Assembly: GCF_021864535.1 (NCBI RefSeq)
Contig: NZ_JAKJIC010000004.1
Coordinates: 1 to 64,000, forward strand
DNA length: 64,000 nucleotides
Direction of reading: 5' to 3'
From: Oryzibacter oryziterrae
Lineage (GTDB): Bacteria > Pseudomonadota > Alphaproteobacteria > Rhizobiales > Pleomorphomonadaceae
Both the position numbers and the translations under genes were made by a program. Under the pieces are notes generated by a model. It did not search any database. It saw nothing but the letters and a program-made list of their open reading frames with translations, and was not told the origin of the DNA. Numbering within the stretch: the first letter of the stretch is position 1; each line of letters begins with the position of its first letter. Below, one piece after another: positions 1 through 8,957 of this stretch.

Positions 1-32
1 ACAGTCTCCTTCATGCCTGCAACAGTCGCTGG

Positions 33-1178
33 TCAGTTGCTCTGGGCCGCATCGAGGCGCAGGGGGATTTCGAGACGCGCCACTTCGCCCTCATCGGTCG
101 CCAGCGCGTCCTCGCCGAAAGCCACCGTGCCGCCACAGGCGCGAGCGAGCGTCTCGATCAGGAAGCGGCGCTCGATGGCGGCCGCCTCGACGATGGAGAG
201 ATCCCCGCGGATCTCCGGCGCTTCCCAAACGCCGGCCGACAATGAAACCAGCAAATGCCCAGCCTCGATCCGCAGGCCGGCCGAAACCGATATGCCGTCT
301 TCGAGAAGATCGCCGGCCTCGGCAAAGAAGCCGTCGATGGTATCGCCGAACAGCGTCGGACTGGCTTCCAGCATGATCGGGATCAGCGGGGCGCGGAACT
401 GGAACGTGGCTCCGCCGCGCGCACGCAGGCTCTGCTTGCGAACCGCGTCGGTCACATAGGCGGCCGCATCGATGCGCGTAACGCCGGCCCCATCTCGTGT
501 GGCGCGTTCGAGACCGGCCAGTTTCTCCATGACGTCCTGACGCGTCGCATCGGACCGGCCGAGGATTTCGTCCATGAACTCGCGCAGGCGCAGGCTGTCA
601 TCGTCGTCGCCGTTGGGCGGCGGCAGCAAGGCACGCGCCCTGTCAAGGCTTTCCATGAGGCCGCGCAGCCAGGCGGCAGCGCCCTCCGGACGAGACACGG
701 GGGCCGGACTGACCGGCAACAGCGTGTTGAAGACGCGGTCGAGCGAGGCAGACGTCAGATCGCCCTTCGCAACGAAGCCATCGGCACCGGCCCGGCGCCC
801 GATGAGCTCGATATCGTCATTTTCCAGCGAGGAGACGAGCACGATCGGTGTCTGGGCACAGTTGCTCTTCAGCTCGTCGATCAGCGGGATCGTCGTTTCC
901 GAGCCGAGCCAGAAATCGCACAGCACCACGTCATAGCTGCGTTGAGTGACCTCGAAGCGCGCATCCGCCGGGGTTGAGGCATGCACGAAGTCGACGTCAA
1001 AGGATGGCATCATGCGCAGTTGATGGCCCAGAAGATAGATGTCGTCGGTATCGTCCTCGACGTAGAGCACGGCAATCTTCCGCCGTTCCGGTGGCGGAAA
1101 ATCGGCATCGACCAGACGCAGGCGGCGCGACAGCGTGCCTGAAGTCGACTGGTAGCGGTGCTCAGTCCCACGGGACAT
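33..1178 (-). CDS. Receiver-domain protein with degenerate kinase-like C-terminus
   Basis: A 381-residue protein with an N-terminal CheY-type receiver domain at about residues 34-155. Visible receiver residues are the acidic pair in YVEDD (41-43), the phospho-acceptor Asp88 in CDFW and Lys138 in AKGD. The rest, about 190-380, resembles the dimerisation and ATPase part of a histidine kinase but has no recognisable H-box, N-box or GxGxG motif, so it is probably a regulatory or scaffold module rather than a kinase. The ATG at 1178 has a GGAGGG ribosome site just upstream. The gene is divergent from galE across a 681-base gap that contains a CtrA box. The receiver call is sure; the C-terminal role is inference. 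Confidence 0.8.
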   Translation of the reverse strand: MSRGTEHRYQSTSGTLSRRLRLVDADFPPPERRKIAVLYVEDDTDDIYLLGHQLRMMPSFDVDFVHASTPADARFEVTQRSYDVVLCDFWLGSETTIPLIDELKSNCAQTPIVLVSSLENDDIELIGRRAGADGFVAKGDLTSASLDRVFNTLLPVSPAPVSRPEGAAAWLRGLMESLDRARALLPPPNGDDDDSLRLREFMDEILGRSDATRQDVMEKLAGLERATRDGAGVTRIDAAAYVTDAVRKQSLRARGGATFQFRAPLIPIMLEASPTLFGDTIDGFFAEAGDLLEDGISVSAGLRIEAGHLLVSLSAGVWEAPEIRGDLSIVEAAAIERRFLIETLARACGGTVAFGEDALATDEGEVARLEIPLRLDAAQSN

Positions 1179-1859
1179 ACGCCCTCCTCACCCATCCTGA
1201 TTGGCAGGCCGAACGGAATGATCAGCCTTTCCGCATCCCAACTTGCGATCTAGGTAAATTCCCGGAATCGGAGATTACCAACCCAATTCCCGAAAACGTA
1301 CGCAACCGAAGTTTATTCCGATAGGTTTAATAAAAATAGTTAACAGGAAGTTAATTTTGCAAGGCACCTGCAATATGCACACAAAATTTATGTGGAAAAA
1401 CAATTAAGTAATACTACTTAAAGAAATCGGAAAAGCGGTGGAAATCGCCGAAAATAGGATTGCGGGCCGAGCCGATCGAGGCGAACGGCGCAGCGCGCCT
1501 GGATTCGCCCGATTTAGTAAGTACCTGTGATGACGAAGATTTTACCAGATGTGTTTCGTCTTGAAAATGCCGTCGCTTCCGTGTCCTTTCACGGGATGAA
1601 CGCTGCGCCCTTCAATACTCGCCTGAAAGGGCAAAACCCTTGGTGAATACTACCAAGTCTTGGCTGTAGTTCTCGTTGTTTTTACCAACGGTGAATTGCG
1701 GTTCGAAAGTGACGGTTGATCTGCTAGTAAGGGGCGATGGTCCGGTCGTGCTTGGGCAGGGTCAGTTGGCATTTGCATCTGTACGAACCGTGGTGGTCGC
1801 ACGGATGAGGGTAGTTTTGGCAATTTGTGGCCGGTACCCCGACGCATGTGGAGTTTTCG
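1179..1859. other. Long AT-rich divergent intergenic region
   Basis: These 681 bases separate the start codons of two divergent genes and carry no convincing coding frame. The stretch from about 1240 to 1440 is clearly AT-rich compared with its surroundings. It contains a CtrA box at 1340-1354 and a perfect inverted repeat at 1404-1421 (TTAAGTA, four bases, TACTTAA). It probably holds promoters for both flanking genes; I could not pick a reliable -35/-10 pair. Confidence 0.6.
1340..1354. promoter_or_regulatory. Candidate CtrA-binding site
   Basis: The sequence TTAACAGGAAGTTAA matches the full CtrA recognition pattern TTAA-N7-TTAA of alphaproteobacteria exactly. It lies about 160 bases upstream of the minus-strand receiver-domain gene and about 500 bases upstream of galE, so the receiver gene is the likelier target. 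That CtrA binds here is inference from the motif alone. Confidence 0.5.
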
Positions 1860-2852
1860 ATGGCAATTCTGGTGACCGGCGGTGCCGGCTATATTGGCAG
1901 TCACATGGTCCACGCCCTCGTCGATCGCGGCGAACGGGTCGTGGTTATCGACAATCTGTCCACCGGTTTCGAAGCGGTGCTGCCGGCTGCCGCGCGTCTT
2001 GTCGTGGGCGACATCGGCGACAGCACCCTGGTCGATCAGGTTCTGAAGGAAGAAGGGGTAACCGGCATTGCGCATTTCGCCGGTTCGATCGTCGTCCCTG
2101 ATTCGGTCACCGATCCGCTCAGCTATTATGAAAACAACACGGTGAAGTCGCGGGCGCTGATCGCAGCTGCCGTGCGCGCCGGGGTCAAGGCCTTCCTCTT
2201 CTCGTCGACCGCCGCCGTCTACGGCGAGCCGGGCGTGTCGCTGATCGACGAGACCCTGTCGCCGTCTCCGGTGTCGCCCTACGGCTGGTCCAAGCTGATG
2301 ACCGAGATCATGCTGCGCGACACCTCGCGCGCCCATGGTCTCAAATATGCGGTCCTGCGCTATTTCAACGTCGCTGGCGCTGATCCCAAGGGGCGCACCG
2401 GCCAGTCGTCGAAGCGCGCCACTCACCTGATCAAGATCGCCTCGCAGACCGCCCTCGGCCAGCGCGCCAGCATGGACGTCTACGGCACGGACTATCCGAC
2501 GCCCGACGGCACCTGCCTGCGTGACTATATCCATGTCACCGACCTCATCGACGCCCATGTGCTGGCGCTGATGCATCTGCTCGGCGGCGGTGACAACCTC
2601 ACGGCCAACTGCGGCTACGGCAAGGGCTTCTCGGTGCTGGAAGTGATCGACGCGGTCAAGCGCGTGTCCGGCGTCGACTTTGCGGTGAACCTGGCCGAAC
2701 GCCGCGCCGGGGATCCGCCGGCACTGGTGGCGGATTCGCAGTTCATCCGCAACAAGCTTGGCTGGGCACCCAAGCTTGAGGATCTCGATACGATCGTTTC
2801 GCATGCTCTGGCGTGGGAAAAGTCGCTGTCGCTGCGCAACTCCAAGCCCTGA
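1860..2852 (+). CDS. galE: UDP-glucose 4-epimerase
   Basis: Interconverts UDP-glucose and UDP-galactose with bound NAD, supplying galactose for surface polysaccharides. The 330-residue product begins with the Rossmann motif [11 protein letters not shown], followed by the SSTAAVYG segment and the catalytic Tyr and Lys in SPYGWSK; the length is normal for GalE. I placed the start at the ATG at 1860, directly before AILVTGG; a longer reading from 1827 adds residues with no homology. A strong terminator follows at 2872-2916, so the gene is probably transcribed alone. GalE cannot be distinguished from close 4-epimerases of other UDP sugars by sequence reading alone. Confidence 0.93.
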   Translation: MAILVTGGAGYIGSHMVHALVDRGERVVVIDNLSTGFEAVLPAAARLVVGDIGDSTLVDQVLKEEGVTGIAHFAGSIVVPDSVTDPLSYYENNTVKSRALIAAAVRAGVKAFLFSSTAAVYGEPGVSLIDETLSPSPVSPYGWSKLMTEIMLRDTSRAHGLKYAVLRYFNVAGADPKGRTGQSSKRATHLIKIASQTALGQRASMDVYGTDYPTPDGTCLRDYIHVTDLIDAHVLALMHLLGGGDNLTANCGYGKGFSVLEVIDAVKRVSGVDFAVNLAERRAGDPPALVADSQFIRNKLGWAPKLEDLDTIVSHALAWEKSLSLRNSKP

Positions 2853-2871
2853 GCCGTCCCCGATCTGCAAC

Positions 2872-2916
2872 AGGCGCGTCACAGGCTTTGGCCGTGTGGC
2901 GCGCCTTGTATTTTTT
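2872..2916 (+). terminator. Rho-independent terminator after galE
   Basis: The arms AGGCGCG (2872-2878) and CGCGCCT (2900-2906) pair, the stem continues inward with CAC/GTG, and the 3' side runs into TTGTATTTTTT. It separates galE from kdsA. Confidence 0.8.
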
Positions 2917-2991
2917 CTTGCATTACCCGCCGAAAGACGGTTTCTCAGGGCGCACGTACTCGTCGCTTTCTTGCTTGAGGGATTTGAAAAC

Positions 2992-3849
2992 ATGGCCGTC
3001 GCTACGCCGCAGAAGTCCGTCCGGACCGGCAACGTCACCTTTGACAACACGCTTCCCTTCGTTCTGATCTCCGGCCCCTGCCAGATCGAAAGCCGCGAGC
3101 ACGCGCTGAAGATTGCCGACTTCCTCGCCAAGGAAACCGGAAAGGCCGGTGTGCCCTTCGTCTTCAAGGCGTCCTATGACAAGGCCAATCGCACCTCGCT
3201 CAAGGGCCAGCGCGGCGTCGGCATCGAGACCGGCCTTGCCATCCTCGCCGAGATCCGCGACACCTTCGGCTGCCCGGTTCTGACCGACATTCACGACATC
3301 GAGCAGGCCCGCCGCGCGGCCGAAGTTGTCGACATCATCCAGATTCCGGCCTTCCTCTGCCGCCAGACCGATCTCCTGATCGCCGCCGGCGAGACCGGCA
3401 AGACCGTCAATGTCAAGAAGGGCCAGTTCCTCGCCCCCTGGGACATGCAGAACGTTGCCGACAAGATCGCCTCGACCGGCAACGAGAAGATCCTGCTCTG
3501 CGATCGCGGCACGTCTTTCGGCTATTCGACGCTGGTCACCGACTTCCGCGGCCTGCCCACCATGGCCGAAACCGGCTATCCCGTGGTCTTCGACGCCACC
3601 CATTCGGTGCAGGAGCCGGGCGGGCGTGGCACGTCGTCCGGCGGCAAGCGGGCCTTCGCCCCGGCGCTTGCGCGCGCGGCAATCGCCGTCGGCTGTGCCG
3701 CCGTCTTTGCCGAAGCGCATGACAATCCCGACGTGGCCCCGTCGGACGGCCCCAACATGCTGCCGCTGGAATGGGTTGCCGGCTTCCTCGCCGATCTCAA
3801 GGCGATCGACGGCATCTCCAAGTCGCGGGCACTGACTGCCGGCTATTGA
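2992..3849 (+). CDS. kdsA: 3-deoxy-8-phosphooctulonate synthase (KDO-8-P synthase)
   Basis: Condenses phosphoenolpyruvate with arabinose 5-phosphate to KDO 8-phosphate, the first committed step toward the KDO of lipopolysaccharide. The 285-residue protein shows the family signatures SGPCQIE near the N-terminus, [10 protein letters not shown], and KPGQ-like [12 protein letters not shown], then DRGTSFGY and FDATHSVQ. The start is the ATG at 2992; the frame stays open upstream but that extension is not conserved in kind. The gene is alone here, without the eno or pyrG neighbours seen in many rhizobia. Its 3' end faces the histidine kinase gene, with a shared hairpin between them. Confidence 0.95.
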   Translation: MAVATPQKSVRTGNVTFDNTLPFVLISGPCQIESREHALKIADFLAKETGKAGVPFVFKASYDKANRTSLKGQRGVGIETGLAILAEIRDTFGCPVLTDIHDIEQARRAAEVVDIIQIPAFLCRQTDLLIAAGETGKTVNVKKGQFLAPWDMQNVADKIASTGNEKILLCDRGTSFGYSTLVTDFRGLPTMAETGYPVVFDATHSVQEPGGRGTSSGGKRAFAPALARAAIAVGCAAVFAEAHDNPDVAPSDGPNMLPLEWVAGFLADLKAIDGISKSRALTAGY

Positions 3850-3860
3850 TGAGAACCGAG

Positions 3861-3889
3861 CCGTCTCAGGCGCTCAAGGCCTGAGACGG
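3861..3889. terminator. Hairpin between convergent genes, possible bidirectional terminator
   Basis: An 11-base perfect inverted repeat (CCGTCTCAGGC at 3861-3871, GCCTGAGACGG at 3879-3889, seven-base loop) sits just after kdsA and covers the last codons and stop of the minus-strand kinase gene. There is no T-run on either side, so termination is inferred from position and symmetry only. Confidence 0.5.
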
Positions 3890-6421
3890 GTCCTTGGCCA
3901 GCACGGTCCGCCGCAGCTCGGCAACCGTGCCGTCGATCGCGGTGATCGCCAGCATCAATTGGCCGAGCGCGCCGATATCCGGATCGGGAAGCTGCTGCAT
4001 CAAGGCAAAGGCTTGGGCTGACAGTCCGTCGAAGCCCACATTGGCGGCCGCCCCCTTCAGCGTGTGCAGCGCCCGCTTGGCTGTCGCCTGATCGTCGTCG
4101 CCGAGGGCCTGCGACAGTTCGCTGAGCATGCTGGAGGCTTCTTCGACGAAGGAGGTCAGCAGAAAGTCCGCGTCCTCCACCCCGAGTTCCGTCACCAGTG
4201 CCCGAATGCGCTTGACGTTCACGCCCGCGCTGGCAGCCGGCTCTTCCGTCGCCTGCCTGGCTTCGGCCGGGTGCATCTGCCGGGGAGCGATCCGCCCCGA
4301 GAGGACGCGGTTGAGCGTGGCGAGCACGGCATCGCGTTCGATCGGCTTGGTCAGGAACTCGTTCATGCCCGCGGCGAGGCAGGCCTCGCGGTCGGTGGCG
4401 AAGGCATTGGCCGTCATTGCCACGATCGGTACCACCCGGCCGTGGGCGTGTGACTTGCGAATGGCGCGCGTCGCCTCGAGCCCGTCCATGATGGGCATCT
4501 GCATGTCCATGAAGATGATGTCATATTCGCGCGCATTGGCCATGGCGAGGCCTTCTGCGCCATTCTCGGCCACCGTCACTTCGCAGCCGAGGCGGCGCAG
4601 CATGCGCACGGCCACTTCCTGATTGACCCTGTTGTCTTCCACTACGAGGACGCGCAGATCGGCCGTGACGCCCGGCTGCGCCGCGCGCTGCAGCTCGTCA
4701 TCCGGCGCGGGAGCGGTGAGCGCTGCCAGAAGATGGCTTCCGATCAAGGCGTTGAGGGGGCGCCAGGACGAACTTTCTTCCTTGCCGGCGATGCTGAGCT
4801 GCAGGTGAGCCAGGGCATGTTCGGGCGGCAGAGTCTCAACGGCAACCCGGATGTCGTCGGCACAAGCGTCGACTGTTGCACCCAGATGGGTGAATGCGGC
4901 ACTGATCGCGGCGACTTCCTGCGCATTGCGGCCTTCAACGGAGAGCTTGCGGCCTTGAAGCGGCGGCACCGCGCCAACCGGGGCGTCGCAGGCTTCGAGC
5001 GGCAGTTCGAAATGAAACGTGCTGCCGGTGCCCTCCGAACTGGTGACGCCAATGCGCCCGGACAGCCCCTGCACGATGCGCCGGCAGATCGCGAGCCCAA
5101 GGCCCGTACCGCCGAACCGACGTGTAATCGACGCGTCCACCTGCGAGAACTCGCGGAACAGACGGTGCTGGCCCTCTTCGGAAATGCCGATCCCCGTGTC
5201 GCTGACTTCGACCCGCAGCGTCGGCGCCTGCGGTGAGCCGACATTCCTGAGGCGAACGATCACATTGCCGATCTCGGTAAACTTCACCGCATTGGCAACG
5301 AGATTGAGGATGATCTGGCGAATGCGGCCGGGGTCGCCGAGATACTGCGTGCCGAACGGCAGTTCCGGTGCCAGGATCACCACCAGGCCCTTTTCGCGCG
5401 CCCGGTTCTCCACCACGGTAATTGCCCCTTCGGCGACCGTGACCGGGTCGAAGGCAATGTGGTCGATGTCGAAGCTGCCGGCTTCGAGTTTCGAGAAGTC
5501 GAGGATGTCGTTGATCAGGTCGATCAGGCTGCGCCCGCAGGTCTGGATGCTGGACGCCAGGTTGCGCTGGTCGGCATCGAGATGGGTGTCGAGCAGCAGA
5601 TCCGCCATGCCGAGCACGCCATTGATCGGCGTGCGGATCTCGTGGCTCATGGTGGCGAGGAAGGTGGACTTGGCCCGGTTGCCCGCCTCGGCGGCGCTTG
5701 CGGCAGCGCGCAGTTCGTCGGCCATGGACAGCAGGCGGGCACGACCGCGGCTGATCTCCTTGATCTGCCGGATCAGGTTGACGATGAAGATGCCCATGGT
5801 CAGCGTCAACGCGCCCACCAGGATGGCGAACACCCGGTAGAGGCTTTCCAGGTAGACCCGCGTCTCCGTCCGCTGCGCCGCTTGCTTGCGGTTGGCTGTG
5901 GTGACCAGCGTTTCAGTCGTCGACTGCATGGCCGCGAAATGGGCTTCGATGTCGTCCAGCAGTGCGGGGCTGACTTGGCCGGTGTGCACGATCTGGTCGA
6001 AGTCCGACGCCACGTGCCGGATGCTGCGCACCACGTCGGCGGTCGCCTTGACGAACTTGGGGTCGGAGCTGAACTCTTCGGGAAAGTCGCCGCGCTCCAG
6101 GACGTCCATGCGGCTGTAGAGGATGTCGAAGCGCTGCGTCAGGTTGGATAGGGACGCGGTATCCTGATGGTGGCGCACCTCGTCAACCGCCCGCAGAAGC
6201 TTGCCGGTCTCGCGGTCGAGCTGATAGGTGGCCCAGAGCGCGTCTTCCTGGACGGAGGATTGAATGTCCTGCTGCTGGCGCACCAGCAGAACGAAGACTG
6301 CAATGGCGGCCACCAGGAACATCAGGCCGGCGGCGATGAAGAAGAACAGCCCCGGCAGGCGCAGACCGAAGCGTTCGGTCTGCTTCATTTCGAGCGTGCC
6401 AGGGTCAGCGTGTGGGGTCAA
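3866..6421 (-). CDS. Hybrid sensor histidine kinase with receiver and HPt domains
   Basis: An 851-residue membrane phosphorelay kinase. Transmembrane segments at about 23-47 and 197-217 enclose a roughly 150-residue helical periplasmic sensor with no known fold visible to me. The dimerisation domain has the H-box [11 protein letters not shown] with His260; the ATPase domain shows NAVKF, DTGIGIS and [11 protein letters not shown] receiver domain follows (about 589-705) with phospho-acceptor Asp639 in [11 protein letters not shown], and an HPt domain ends the protein with His787 in [11 protein letters not shown]. No clear HAMP domain follows TM2. The start codon overlaps the stop of the upstream secreted-protein gene by four bases (ATGA), and the HD-GYP regulator lies just before that, so the three genes form one operon. 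Confidence 0.93.
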   Translation of the reverse strand: MTPHADPGTLEMKQTERFGLRLPGLFFFIAAGLMFLVAAIAVFVLLVRQQQDIQSSVQEDALWATYQLDRETGKLLRAVDEVRHHQDTASLSNLTQRFDILYSRMDVLERGDFPEEFSSDPKFVKATADVVRSIRHVASDFDQIVHTGQVSPALLDDIEAHFAAMQSTTETLVTTANRKQAAQRTETRVYLESLYRVFAILVGALTLTMGIFIVNLIRQIKEISRGRARLLSMADELRAAASAAEAGNRAKSTFLATMSHEIRTPINGVLGMADLLLDTHLDADQRNLASSIQTCGRSLIDLINDILDFSKLEAGSFDIDHIAFDPVTVAEGAITVVENRAREKGLVVILAPELPFGTQYLGDPGRIRQIILNLVANAVKFTEIGNVIVRLRNVGSPQAPTLRVEVSDTGIGISEEGQHRLFREFSQVDASITRRFGGTGLGLAICRRIVQGLSGRIGVTSSEGTGSTFHFELPLEACDAPVGAVPPLQGRKLSVEGRNAQEVAAISAAFTHLGATVDACADDIRVAVETLPPEHALAHLQLSIAGKEESSSWRPLNALIGSHLLAALTAPAPDDELQRAAQPGVTADLRVLVVEDNRVNQEVAVRMLRRLGCEVTVAENGAEGLAMANAREYDIIFMDMQMPIMDGLEATRAIRKSHAHGRVVPIVAMTANAFATDREACLAAGMNEFLTKPIERDAVLATLNRVLSGRIAPRQMHPAEARQATEEPAASAGVNVKRIRALVTELGVEDADFLLTSFVEEASSMLSELSQALGDDDQATAKRALHTLKGAAANVGFDGLSAQAFALMQQLPDPDIGALGQLMLAITAIDGTVAELRRTVLAKDPSQALSA

Positions 6422-6915
6422 TCATGGACCTCGATCGTTGCGACCTGCCAGGCCGAACGGTTGAAATACTGTTCGTTGTAGATGTCGGGATATTCGGAGA
6501 AGGGATAGATCACGAACAGCGGTCCCTTGTCGCGCACGGACATCGGCATTCCGTTCATGGTCGAGGCGAGGATGACCGGATAGCTGGTAAAGTCCGAGGT
6601 CGGAATTTCCGTGGCAAAGTCGTTGAGGGCCGTGACCGTCAAGGCTGATCCCTTGGCACCCACCTTGTCGAGCAGCGCCTTCAGCACCGGGCCGGAGAAC
6701 TCCGTTTCGCCTTCGGTCCACGGTGTCTTGGTGTGGGTGGTCCGCTGCTCGATCTCGTTGAGCATGGCCAGATCGAACTCTGCCTTGTCCCCATTGTTGG
6801 TTTCGGTGATCGACCCGGAAATGGTCAGGATCACCGGCCCTTTCGGCGGATCGAGCGCGAGCGCCGGGCTGGCCAGCGCAACGGCCATCATCGTCAAGGC
6901 AAGACGAGCGAGCAT
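6418..6915 (-). CDS. Small secreted molybdopterin-oxidoreductase-fold protein
   Basis: A 165-residue protein with a cleavable signal peptide (residues 1 to about 20, ending ALAL). The mature part resembles the oxidoreductase molybdopterin-binding fold (sulfite-oxidase type): a GxI strand near the start, [42 protein letters not shown] and a final WQVATIEV. It contains no cysteine, whereas sulfite oxidases bind molybdenum through one, so a catalytic role is doubtful. Translationally coupled (ATGA overlap) to the hybrid kinase, it may be its periplasmic partner or ligand-binding subunit; that role is inference. The fold call is fairly firm. Confidence 0.75.
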   Translation of the reverse strand: MLARLALTMMAVALASPALALDPPKGPVILTISGSITETNNGDKAEFDLAMLNEIEQRTTHTKTPWTEGETEFSGPVLKALLDKVGAKGSALTVTALNDFATEIPTSDFTSYPVILASTMNGMPMSVRDKGPLFVIYPFSEYPDIYNEQYFNRSAWQVATIEVHD

Positions 6916-6955
6916 GAAGCAACTCCGAGCGGTTGAGAAAGGTCTATCCTGCGTC

Positions 6956-8005
6956 TCAGGCAGCGTTGATCACGGGATCGGGAACGGACTCGACGATCTT
7001 GATGATGCGGAAATAGCGCAGCGCAAAGGCCTGGGCCACGTCCGGATCGAACAGCGTGCCACTGTTGTCGGCGATATACTGGGCCGCCTTCTCGAACGGC
7101 CAGGCGTTCTTGTAAGGACGCGGCGAGACCAGGGCATCGAACACGTCAGCCACGGCGACGATACGGCCGGACAGCGGAATCTGCGTTTCCTTGAGGCCGC
7201 GCGGATAGCCGCCGCCGTTCCAGCGCTCGTGATGGGTTTCGGCCACTTCCGCCGCTAGGCGGATCAGGCGCGATTCCGACCCTGCGAGGATGGCCCCGCC
7301 CACTTGCGTGTGGGTTTCCATCAGCTTGCGCTCTTCGGCCGTATAGGGGCCGGGCTTGCGCAGGATCTCGTCGGGCACGCCGATCTTGCCGACATCGTGC
7401 ATCGGGGTCGCCAGATAGATGTCATGGCAGAACTGCGAGGTCTGGCCGAGCTCCTCCGCCAGTTCGCGACTGATGCGGGCAACGCGCAGGATGTGGGCAC
7501 CGGTGTCGCTGTCCCGGTATTCCGAAGCCCGCGACAGGCGCATGATGATCTCTTCTTCCATCACCGCCATTTCTTGCGTCGCCTTGCGCACTTCCGACTG
7601 CAGCCAGTCCGCGCGGTCGCGCAGCTTGTTGTGCATGTCCCTGAGCGAAGCGAGGTTGCGCAGCCGGGCCTTGGCCTCGGCCATGTCGACGGGCTTGGTC
7701 AGGAAATCCGTGGCGCCGGCTTCCAGCGCGGCATAGCAGATCTCTCGCTGGTCGACGGTGGTGACCATGACGATGGGAACATCGGCATAGTTGGGCAGGG
7801 CCCGCACTTCCTTGATCAACGACAGGCCATCCATGCCCGGCATCATGTAGTCGACCACAATCATGTCGAACTGGGCGCGTCTTGCCTCTTCCAGCGCCTG
7901 CAGCGGGTCGCGGAACGACGCCACGTCGCTCAGTCCCGAGTTCTGGGCCAGTTTCCCCAGCATGAACAGGTTGCTGGGATTGTCATCGATCAGGAGGAGT
8001 TTCAT
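6956..8005 (-). CDS. Response regulator with HD-GYP c-di-GMP phosphodiesterase domain
   Basis: A 349-residue RpfG-like regulator. The receiver domain (residues 1-120) has Asp52 in VVDYMMPGMDG and Lys104 in LTKP. A coiled-coil linker (about 120-155) leads to an HD-GYP domain with HDVGKIG (His203, Asp204), HHERWNGGGYP (GYP at 266-268) and VADVFDAL. Such domains hydrolyse cyclic di-GMP. The ATG at 8005 starts directly at the receiver strand; a TTG at 8029 is an alternative. It is first in the operon with the secreted protein and the hybrid kinase, whose HPt domain is the natural phosphodonor for Asp52. Confidence 0.9.
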   Translation of the reverse strand: MKLLLIDDNPSNLFMLGKLAQNSGLSDVASFRDPLQALEEARRAQFDMIVVDYMMPGMDGLSLIKEVRALPNYADVPIVMVTTVDQREICYAALEAGATDFLTKPVDMAEAKARLRNLASLRDMHNKLRDRADWLQSEVRKATQEMAVMEEEIIMRLSRASEYRDSDTGAHILRVARISRELAEELGQTSQFCHDIYLATPMHDVGKIGVPDEILRKPGPYTAEERKLMETHTQVGGAILAGSESRLIRLAAEVAETHHERWNGGGYPRGLKETQIPLSGRIVAVADVFDALVSPRPYKNAWPFEKAAQYIADNSGTLFDPDVAQAFALRYFRIIKIVESVPDPVINAA

Positions 8006-8957
8006 CAGCAGATCCAATCCGCGTTTCAATCCGTCAAGGATCTAGCATGCGAACTATGAAAACTTGGAAAAAAAGAATGCCAAATTGCATATTTATATTT
8101 GAGCAGTGTATCTTACGGAAAGTACTAACATGCTATTAACCATCGTGGAGCCATGCACTCGATATTGAAGTAAATACGAAACTGTCAAAATTATCGTTAA
8201 CAAAGTTTGTACAAGGCCAGGAATTATTACAATTGGCTAAAGTTCTGCTAGGGGATGCAGAGGGATTGCCTGAAACGGTTTGATTTTGGTCTGGAAGCAG
8301 TGCCGCACGACGGGCAAGGTAGGGGTGACATCGGATCCCAGCGCCATTCTGCTCCCGCTCCGGTGACAGCACATCTCTCCAGGGCCGCACGCGTGGCTTT
8401 CTGAACCCGGCCGAAGAACTTGGGGCTTCGGCCGGGCTTTTTGCTTTCGCGTCGTGAGGCTCCCCGCCGCCTCTCACACACGTGACCTGGTTGCCGAAAC
8501 CTTGCCGGCCGCGAAGGCTTGAGGCGAGCGGACCGGCATGGGGCCCGAGGCGGTCGTCCTGTCACGGTCGGCTGATGCAACCTGTCGCCGTCGATCGAAT
8601 CAGGGTGATGTTTTACGTATGCAGAGTATGTGATTTGTCTTGAACCGATACAGCAGGCTATTCAGCTTGCCAAAGATTCGGAATCCACTCTGGAATAACT
8701 CCAGGTAAGGCGCAAAGAGCAGGATCGGCAATGCGCAGGGTTCAATTTATGGTTAGAAACTGCGGATACCGTTTTATCTTTCGTCATCATCTTGCTATCG
8801 TATTGTTCCGCCGGACTGGAAACAAATTGCCATGTCGGTGAGAATAGAAGCGAAGTAGCGTCACGTGCCATGTCGCGATGATGGCGAAGAATGTGCCGCC
8901 GCCTGCGGGCAACCGCGCGGCCCGTTTTGCCTGAAAGCGCCTGGGAGGCTTGGGCCG
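8006..8957. other. Long divergent intergenic region with an orphan terminator
   Basis: There is no convincing protein gene in these 952 bases. The part from about 8050 to 8240 is AT-rich and probably holds the promoter of the minus-strand HD-GYP operon. From about 8245 the composition becomes GC-rich and ends at a strong plus-strand terminator (8406-8442), which suggests a short untranslated transcript. From 8600 to 8880 the sequence is again AT-rich and probably holds the promoter of the GGDEF-EAL gene. Short frames here look like chance openings. Confidence 0.6.
8406..8442 (+). terminator. Strong orphan Rho-independent terminator
   Basis: An 11-base perfect stem (CCCGGCCGAAG at 8406-8416, CTTCGGCCGGG at 8426-8436) with a nine-base loop is followed by CTTTTTG. 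The T-run is on the plus strand only, yet the nearest upstream gene reads on the minus strand, so no protein gene ends here. A small RNA is the simplest explanation. Confidence 0.85.

Noticed and set aside
1356-1380. Lux-box-like element (ACCTGCAATATGCACAC)
   Set aside because: Its symmetry is too poor for a lux box and no luxI/luxR genes lie near.
8276-8345. Possible SRP RNA, suggested by GGTCTGGAAGCAGTGCC
   Set aside because: The stretch only loosely resembles the SRP apical motif; the second strand of the helix and the GGAAGCAGCCA context are not present.
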